From Spirochaetia bacterium (lineage in GTDB: Bacteria; Spirochaetota; Spirochaetia; CADAEX01), in contig JAFSOR010000008.1 in NCBI GenBank assembly GCA_017446885.1, positions 115,635 through 179,634 of the forward strand: a stretch of 64,000 nt of DNA, read 5' to 3'. The translations under genes and the position numbers were made by a program. The notes under the pieces were generated by a model. That model saw only the letters and a program-made list of their open reading frames with translations, had not been told where the DNA came from and did not search any database. Positions 58,516 through 64,000 of this stretch are shown piece by piece (position 1 is the first letter of the stretch; each line of letters begins with the position of its first letter).

Positions 58516-59844
58516 ATGATGAAGTCTGATAAACGTTACGGAATCGCAGTTCTGGGCTGTGGCACTGTAGGCGGCGGCACAGCTAAGATTCTGGTTGAAG
58601 ATAATGAATACCTGAGAAAAAGGACAAACCTTCCTCTGTTCCTTAAATATATTGTAGATGTCAAGTTTGACCATGCCAAGGCTCTGGGACTGCCGGATGC
58701 CCTGTACGAAAAGGATCTGGACAAAGTCCTTAAGGATCCCGAAGTCGGAGTTGTAGTGGAGCTTATAGGCGGTACAACACTGGCCAAGGATTTTATTATA
58801 AAGGCACTGAACGCAGGCAAAAACGTTGTCACAGCCAACAAGGCGCTTTTGGCCCACTATGGCCGGGAACTTTTTGCAACAGCCCGCAAGAACGGCGTTG
58901 TAATAGGCTTTGAGGCCAGCTGCGGCGGCGGTATTCCTATTATCCGCGCCCTGTACGACGGACTTCTGGCAAACAGGAACGAGGCTCTGTTCGGCATTGT
59001 AAACGGCACCTGCAACTACATACTTACCCAGATGACCCAGAACGGAAAGACATATGCCGAGGCTTTGGCCGAGGCACAGCGCGACGGTCTGGCCGAGGCA
59101 AATCCTACCCTGGATGTATCGGGCCTTGATTCTGCACACAAGCTGGTTATATTAAGCTCGCTGGCTTTCGGCAAGTACGTCAGCCTTGAGTCCACTCCAG
59201 TCATCGGTATCGATACCCTTGAGCTTTCAGACGTCATGGCAGGTCAGGAGCTGGGTTACACCATCAAGCTTATAGCCATGGCCAAAAAGAACCAGGACGG
59301 ACGTATCTCCACCATAGTATGCCCTGCATTCATTGCAAAAAAGCATCCGCTTGCCTGGGTTTCGGGCTCTTTCAATGCAATAAGCGTATACGGCCACGCA
59401 GTGGGGCACACCATGTACTATGGCCGCGGAGCAGGCAGCTCTCCGACAGCATCAGCTGTCACATCCGACATCATCTCCATCCTTTCCGGTGCAACCGAGA
59501 AGTTCTTCAATACCTATCCTATATGGCTGGACAACCTGCCAGAGGCCGACATGCTTCCTTACGGACTGTCGGAGGAGAAGTTCTATATCCGGTTCAATGT
59601 GCTGGATAAGCCTGGTGTTCTGGCCAAGGTAACCGCCATCTTTGCAAAGCACAACATAAGCATTGCAAGCGTGGTGCAGAAGAACGAGAACAAAGAGGAG
59701 CATGCAATTCCTATAGTCATCATTACACACTATGCCCTGGAAGGGGATATAGCCGATGCCCTTAAGGAGATAAGCTTCCTCGATGAACTCAGCGGCAATA
59801 CAGTCTGTATCCGCATAATGGAAGAACATAAAGAGAATTTTTAA
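58516..59844 (+). CDS. hom: Homoserine dehydrogenase with ACT domain
   Basis: This 442-aa enzyme reduces aspartate semialdehyde to homoserine for threonine and methionine synthesis. The NAD(P) site is AVLGCGTVGGGTAKIL (residues 11-26); GKNVVTANKALLAHYG and GIVNGTCNYILTQM with DGLAEANPTLDVSGLDSAHK follow, and an ACT domain lies at about 355-430 (YIRFNVLDKPGVLAKVTAIF). The ACT domain implies feedback by an amino acid, usually threonine. AAAGGA lies 6 nt before the ATG. It is followed 15 nt later by the acyl-CoA synthetase gene. Confidence 0.95.
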   Translation: MMKSDKRYGIAVLGCGTVGGGTAKILVEDNEYLRKRTNLPLFLKYIVDVKFDHAKALGLPDALYEKDLDKVLKDPEVGVVVELIGGTTLAKDFIIKALNAGKNVVTANKALLAHYGRELFATARKNGVVIGFEASCGGGIPIIRALYDGLLANRNEALFGIVNGTCNYILTQMTQNGKTYAEALAEAQRDGLAEANPTLDVSGLDSAHKLVILSSLAFGKYVSLESTPVIGIDTLELSDVMAGQELGYTIKLIAMAKKNQDGRISTIVCPAFIAKKHPLAWVSGSFNAISVYGHAVGHTMYYGRGAGSSPTASAVTSDIISILSGATEKFFNTYPIWLDNLPEADMLPYGLSEEKFYIRFNVLDKPGVLAKVTAIFAKHNISIASVVQKNENKEEHAIPIVIITHYALEGDIADALKEISFLDELSGNTVCIRIMEEHKENF

Positions 59845-59859
59845 CACAAGGTGGGTCAT

Positions 59860-61764
59860 ATGACAGTAACCCAACGTATAAAAGAAATCTGTTTCAAATA
59901 TCCTGATCGTCCTGCCCTGCAGGTAAAGGATAGCAACGGGGTTTTCCAGCCCTATCTGTACAAAACTTTCTATAAGGATGTATCGGCAGTCGGAGCAGCT
60001 CTTGCCTCCGGCTTGGTCAGTCGTGGCGACCATATCGGAATAATCTCTGACAACCGCAAGGAATGGATTATAACCGACCTGGCCATACTGGGCATTGGCG
60101 CAGTTGATGTCCCCAGAGGCTCCGATTCCACCGAGGCAGAGATAGTTCATATCCTTTCCCACAGCGAGGCCAGAATGGTCTTTATGGAGACCTTCCGCAA
60201 GGCAAGCCTTCTTTTGGAAAGCAAAGATAAGCTACCGCTCCTTGAGTGCGTAGTCATATTCAATCCAATCACAGACGATGAGTTTGAAAAGCTTGCAGGC
60301 TATGGAGTAAAAGTTGTCCGCTTTGACGACATCCTGAAGAAAGGTCGGGAGATCCTTGCATCGGACCCCGAGGCTTTCGAGAGGGAACTGGCAAAAGGGC
60401 AGATTACAGACCTTGCAACCATAATATACACATCTGGTACAACCGGTATACCAAAAGGGGTAATGCTGAACCACGAGAGCTTCATCTTCCAGATAGACCG
60501 TATCCTTTACAAATATCTGCAAGTAAAGCCGGGGCACACACTGCTTTCCATGCTGCCTATATGGCATGCCTTTGAGCGTACAGTAGAATACATTGTCTTC
60601 TTTGTGGGAGCAAACGTTGCTTATTCCCAGCCTATCGGCGCAGTGCTCATGAACGACATCCAGAAGACACGGGCTCAGTGGCTCTCATCGGTTCCGCGGG
60701 TATGGGACGGAATACGCAGTGCAGTAATCAGGGCTATCAACAAATCGGGCAAGTTCAAGCGTGTAATGTTCTCTGTAGCGCTTGAGGTTGGAATCATGTA
60801 CCAGAAATCCTTGTCGTGCCTTCTGGGAACCATGCCGCAGTATACCGAAAGCAAGAACATTCTGGATATAATAATCGGCCTTTTAGGATTGCCGCTTCTG
60901 TTCCCGCTCTATATTCTTAGCAACATATTTGTGTTCCGCAAGTTCAAGAAATTCTTGGGCGGCCATTTTGTGGCTGGTATCTCTGGCGGAGGAAGCCTTT
61001 CCAGTGCCACACGCCGTTTCTTCAAGGGAATGAGCATCAAGATTCTTGAGGGTTATGGCCTTACCGAGGCTGGCCCGATACTTTCTGTGTGCAAGCAGAA
61101 ACGGCCGGTTTATGGCACAGTGGGACCTATCCTGCCCGATGTCCAGTTCAAAATTATGGGTCCTGACAACAAAGAGATAACATCCCCAGGAACCAAGGGA
61201 ATCCTGTGGGTAAAGAGCCCCCAGATAATGCAGGGCTACTACAAGCAGGAAGAGGCTACATCCAAGGTTCTTAAGGATGGCTGGCTCGATACAGGCGACA
61301 TAGTGGTTTCCACCCTGCATCACGAGATAAGGATTGTGGGGCGTGCAAAGGAGACTATTGTACTCCGGGGCGGCGAGAATATAGAGCCGGTACCTATAGA
61401 GAACGCCTGTATGCAGTCTGAGTTTGTAGACCAGATTGTGGTGCTGGGGCAGGACCAGAAGTTCATTGCAGCCCTTATAGTCCCGGACTTCAAGAATATC
61501 GAGGAAAAATCAAAGGAGATGGGAATCTCGTACATGGATATGGAAGACCTTCTTGCAAACCCGCAGGTCTACAGCATGGTCTATTCCAACATCAACGATA
61601 TAGTAAGCACCAAGAACGGATTCAAGAACTACGAGAAGATTTTCAGGATTTACCTTTTGTCAAAGCCTTTTACTGTGGGCGATGAGCTTACAAACTCGCT
61701 CAAGGTTAAGCGCGACGTGGTGAACCGCAAGTACAAGTCCCAGATTGCAAAGCTCTTTAAATGA
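59860..61764 (+). CDS. Long-chain acyl-CoA synthetase (AMP-forming)
   Basis: This 634-aa ANL enzyme of the long-chain type has P-loop IYTSGTTGIPKGVMLNH near residue 188, GYGLTEAGPILSV, WLDTGDIV, GRAKETIVLRGGENIEPVPI and NSLKVKRDVVNRKY near the C-terminus. An insertion around residues 320-370 (IIGLLGLPLLFPLYILSNIF) is hydrophobic and may attach the enzyme to the membrane, as in the longer FAA-like proteins. ATG 59860 is used, after AAGGTG; GTG 59851 is also in frame. It is distinct from the three ligases at 10-16 kb. Confidence 0.92.
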   Translation: MTVTQRIKEICFKYPDRPALQVKDSNGVFQPYLYKTFYKDVSAVGAALASGLVSRGDHIGIISDNRKEWIITDLAILGIGAVDVPRGSDSTEAEIVHILSHSEARMVFMETFRKASLLLESKDKLPLLECVVIFNPITDDEFEKLAGYGVKVVRFDDILKKGREILASDPEAFERELAKGQITDLATIIYTSGTTGIPKGVMLNHESFIFQIDRILYKYLQVKPGHTLLSMLPIWHAFERTVEYIVFFVGANVAYSQPIGAVLMNDIQKTRAQWLSSVPRVWDGIRSAVIRAINKSGKFKRVMFSVALEVGIMYQKSLSCLLGTMPQYTESKNILDIIIGLLGLPLLFPLYILSNIFVFRKFKKFLGGHFVAGISGGGSLSSATRRFFKGMSIKILEGYGLTEAGPILSVCKQKRPVYGTVGPILPDVQFKIMGPDNKEITSPGTKGILWVKSPQIMQGYYKQEEATSKVLKDGWLDTGDIVVSTLHHEIRIVGRAKETIVLRGGENIEPVPIENACMQSEFVDQIVVLGQDQKFIAALIVPDFKNIEEKSKEMGISYMDMEDLLANPQVYSMVYSNINDIVSTKNGFKNYEKIFRIYLLSKPFTVGDELTNSLKVKRDVVNRKYKSQIAKLFK

Positions 61765-62894
61765 TGATCGATGCTGTCCTTCTGTCATATTCTGTTTTCA
61801 TGGTGATTATCCATCTGGTGATAATTACCGGGATAGTGCGTGCCTGTGCTGTCTCCAAGAAACAGCGTCTGGCAGCGCAGAAAGAAAAGTTCAAAGTTTC
61901 CATTATAGTTCCTGCAAAGGATGAGGCCGATAACCTGCCTGCGCTGTTTGAAAGCCTTGAGAATGTTATGACACCCGGTGTGCAGGTTATTCTGGCCGAT
62001 GACCGGTCGACCGATAAGACCAGGCTTCTTATGGAGGATTTTGCCATAAGGCACAAGAATGTCAAGGTGATTGCCAACACCGAGCTGCCTAAACAGGGAA
62101 TGAATCCCAAGCACAGCATGCTGGCCACAGCATCTAAGTATGCAGAGGGAGATATTCTTATGTTTACCGATGCCGACTGCACAGTGCCGCCAGGCTGGGT
62201 GGACGAGGTGTGCCGCTACTTCCAGAACCCCAAGGTTGGCCTTGTGTTCTCGGCAGTGGTCACTGCCCCGGGAACCAGTTTACGGGAGCGGTATCAGACA
62301 CAGGATCACCTGATGCGCTTTTACTACACAGTGGGGGCAGTGGGGCTGGGGAGCCCGGCCGGAGGCTACGGCAACAACCTGGCAATCCGGCGCACTGCAC
62401 TTTTAGATGTGGGTGGTTTTGAGTCCATAGGGTTCTCTCTTACCGAAGACGCCCAGCTTATAGCAGCAGTGCGCCGCACAGGCCGATGGACTGTGGCTGT
62501 GTGCCCGTTCCAGCCTGTGCTGGTTTATGCCCAGCCCCAGAAAAGGCTTTTGGATGCGGCTGCGCAGGAAGTGCGCTGGAGCGCCGGTGCCATATTCGGC
62601 GGCGACTTTATGACAGCCCTGATGTATTCGTTTATGCTTCTGTTCACGCTGGTGGGGGCAGTCTCTTTCCTGGCTATTCCATTCCACCCGCAGGCTGTGC
62701 TATACTATCTGGCGCCGGTGCTCTCTATGGTTCTTATGGCTCTGGCTGGAAACCGGTATCTTAAGATGGACAAAGGTTTTGTCCTGTGGATTGTTCCCTG
62801 TGCTCTTTTAGGGACACTGTTCTATGGCTTCACTTTCCTGACAGCGTTTTTGATTCCGTCTGTCAGCTGGAAAGGGGTCAAGATAAAAAAGTAA
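61761..62894 (+). CDS. Membrane glycosyltransferase, family 2
   Basis: This 377-aa protein has an N-terminal helix (LLSYSVFMVIIHLVIITGIV). The GT-A domain follows, with KVSIIVPAKDEADNLPALFE, ILADDRSTDKT, ILMFTDADCTVPPGWVDEV (the DxD motif) and GFSLTEDAQLIAAV with QEVRWSAGA near the product site. Three C-terminal helices follow. It resembles CrtQ/cellulose-synthase-like lipid or polysaccharide glycosyltransferases; acceptor and sugar are unknown. It is coupled to the acyl-CoA synthetase gene by ATGA overlap, which suggests a role in envelope lipids. Confidence 0.88.
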   Translation: MMIDAVLLSYSVFMVIIHLVIITGIVRACAVSKKQRLAAQKEKFKVSIIVPAKDEADNLPALFESLENVMTPGVQVILADDRSTDKTRLLMEDFAIRHKNVKVIANTELPKQGMNPKHSMLATASKYAEGDILMFTDADCTVPPGWVDEVCRYFQNPKVGLVFSAVVTAPGTSLRERYQTQDHLMRFYYTVGAVGLGSPAGGYGNNLAIRRTALLDVGGFESIGFSLTEDAQLIAAVRRTGRWTVAVCPFQPVLVYAQPQKRLLDAAAQEVRWSAGAIFGGDFMTALMYSFMLLFTLVGAVSFLAIPFHPQAVLYYLAPVLSMVLMALAGNRYLKMDKGFVLWIVPCALLGTLFYGFTFLTAFLIPSVSWKGVKIKK

Positions 62895-62904
62895 GGAGTG
62901 AATT

Positions 62905-63858
62905 GTGGTCTGGCTTAAGTTTTCTGTCACAGCACTTGTGGTGGTTCTTTTCTGTATATCACTTTCAAAATATGCCGACCAGCTGGCTGCCGCAAAGCGC
63001 ATAGGAAAAGGCTTTGTAGGCTTTGTCCTACTGGGGTTCATCACCTCGATTCCTGAGCTTATATCTACAGTCTCAAGCACAGTATATCTGAACAATCCTA
63101 TACTTGGTACAGCAAATATCATAGGTAGCAACAACGCCAACATGTTCATCCTATACCTTTCGTTCATCATGGCAGATAGCCTCCGTAAACCCAGTGGCAA
63201 GGTGGATGTCGAAAGCTGCACATCATTGGGCTACTGCTCCATCGTGACAGCTGTATTTATTCTGGGCCTTTTCTTCTCGGGAAATCCGTTCTACGGCAGG
63301 TCGATTTTCGTTTATCTGATATTTATAATCTTTATCCTCAGCGTAATTGCACTCTACAAGGCTAATCCCAATGTGGAGGACGACACACCGGTGGAAGCGC
63401 TCGGCTTCTTATTCTACATAAAGCTTATTTTCTTTGCATCTGGTCTGGTTGTATCAAGTTTCTATCTTTCTGTGGTTGTGGATGAGATTGGAACTACAAC
63501 TTCTATCGGCAGCGCAATGGCAGGTGCTATCTTCCTGGCCTGGGCTACATCGCTCCCTGAGCTGGTGGTGACAATAAGTTCTGTAATCCGTGGTTCTGTC
63601 GAGATGGGAATCGGAAATATACTGGGTAGCAATATCTTCAATATGTTTGTTCTGGCACTCTCCGAGACTGTATCCTGCAGCCAGCTCTCTGTGTTCGAGA
63701 AGAACGACGGCATCATGACATTCGGCGTGTTCCAGTGCGTGCTTCTGGGAATTCTTCTGATACTGCTCATGCAGGATAAGCTGCGCCGTGTGGGCAAAGT
63801 TGCGGTTATGCCGCTGTTCGCTATGGTGCTGTATCTGGTCGGTGTGAGCCTGCTGTAG
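62905..63858 (+). CDS. Ca2+/Na+ exchanger family protein (CaCA)
   Basis: This 317-aa protein has ten helices in two inverted halves, each with an alpha-repeat. GFITSIPELISTVSSTVYLN with GTANIIGSNNANMFIL is the first; ATSLPELVVTISSVIRGSVE with GNILGSNIFNMFVL is the second. The two acidic Glu residues of the ion sites are kept. It starts at GTG 62905 with AAGGAGTG upstream. It exchanges sodium or potassium for calcium; direction is not deducible. It is convergent with the yoeB-like gene. Confidence 0.93.
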   Translation: MVWLKFSVTALVVVLFCISLSKYADQLAAAKRIGKGFVGFVLLGFITSIPELISTVSSTVYLNNPILGTANIIGSNNANMFILYLSFIMADSLRKPSGKVDVESCTSLGYCSIVTAVFILGLFFSGNPFYGRSIFVYLIFIIFILSVIALYKANPNVEDDTPVEALGFLFYIKLIFFASGLVVSSFYLSVVVDEIGTTTSIGSAMAGAIFLAWATSLPELVVTISSVIRGSVEMGIGNILGSNIFNMFVLALSETVSCSQLSVFEKNDGIMTFGVFQCVLLGILLILLMQDKLRRVGKVAVMPLFAMVLYLVGVSLL

Positions 63859-63861
63859 GGC

Positions 63862-64000
63862 TTATTTATGGTAGTGGGTTCCACATTGAATTATCTCAAT
63901 ATGCTTTTTGTCATCAGTTTTAACAATACGGTAGACAATGCGGTTGAAATCATCGATCCTTCGGCTCCAATATCCGGAGAACTCTCCTTTTAAAGGTTCA
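63862..64000 (-). CDS. yoeB: YoeB-type mRNA interferase toxin (3' part, runs off right edge)
   Basis: The last 45 codons are visible on the minus strand: EPLKGEFSGYWSRRIDDFNR, IVYRI, then IIQCGTHYHK and TAA at 63864-63862. The GYWSRRID and final H-Y pair match the Txe/YoeB family, including the C-terminal catalytic His/Tyr segment. The start and any YefM-type antitoxin gene would lie beyond the window edge, to the right. Confidence 0.88.
   Translation of the reverse strand, partial: EPLKGEFSGYWSRRIDDFNRIVYRIVKTDDKKHIEIIQCGTHYHK

Overview
The window reads as a chromosomal segment of an anaerobic, fermentative spirochaete, most likely Treponema-like (inference). Reasons: a purine-nucleoside ABC transporter of the PnrA type; TAXI-type TRAP uptake; ferredoxin-linked 2-oxoacid chemistry; phosphotransacetylase and acetate kinase; oxygen defence by rubrerythrin and superoxide reductase without catalase; many exported lipoproteins; and a bactofilin. 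No rRNA, prophage, complete insertion sequence or CRISPR array was found. Coding density is high, with many 4-bp or 8-bp start/stop overlaps, so most genes sit in operons.

Layout. 0-5 kb: a NarL-type two-component system (response regulator cut by the left edge) diverges from a TAXI TRAP transporter operon. 4.9-6.6 kb: a DUF4160/DUF2442-XRE pair, then a stand-alone NAD(P)H-hydrate dehydratase. 6.7-16.7 kb: the most distinctive region, a four-gene 2-oxoacid:ferredoxin oxidoreductase (VOR type), then three consecutive modules, each an XRE-cupin regulator followed by an AMP-forming acyl-CoA ligase, ending in a secreted repeat protein. 16.7-21.5 kb: lgt, a C-terminal processing protease, rsmE, RseC-like and YmdB-like genes and tRNA-Leu(CAG). 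21.5-24.1 kb: a flavodoxin/DUF3793 operon with a twin-operator promoter, rubrerythrin and superoxide reductase. 24.1-29.5 kb: a complete purine-nucleoside ABC transporter with xpt.

29.5-44.6 kb: a decayed gene remnant, uppP, a CPA2 antiporter with CBS domains, serS, a flavin reductase, an M20 peptidase, an SH3 lipoprotein, ABC-F, Nudix, tRNA-Cys, two metallo-beta-lactamase-fold hydrolases, ClpP, and a MATE transporter with an ATPase-like tail. 44.6-55.1 kb: SIMPL protein, a ferredoxin plus NapH-like pair, MntP, Pta, bactofilin with a TPR protein, MtaB, a phosphohexomutase fused to a membrane domain, a Gx transporter protein, a NusG-domain-II protein, and AckA. 55.1-56.45 kb: a repeat-rich, mostly non-coding stretch with palindromic repeats, a 154-nt nested inverted repeat, degenerate tandem hairpins and gene remnants. 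56.4-64 kb: DUF554, a solute-binding lipoprotein, homoserine dehydrogenase, a long-chain acyl-CoA synthetase, a GT2 glycosyltransferase, a Ca2+/Na+ exchanger, and the 3' end of a YoeB-type toxin.

How it fits together. My main inference is that the 6.7-16.7 kb region scavenges carboxylic acids. The ligases would activate short branched-chain or aromatic acids to CoA thioesters, and the VOR-type enzyme would reductively carboxylate them to 2-oxoacids for amino-acid synthesis, or run in reverse. Each ligase travels with its own XRE-cupin regulator. Pta and AckA supply acetyl-phosphate and ATP. The 22-24 kb genes form an iron- and oxygen-stress group in which flavodoxin could replace ferredoxin.
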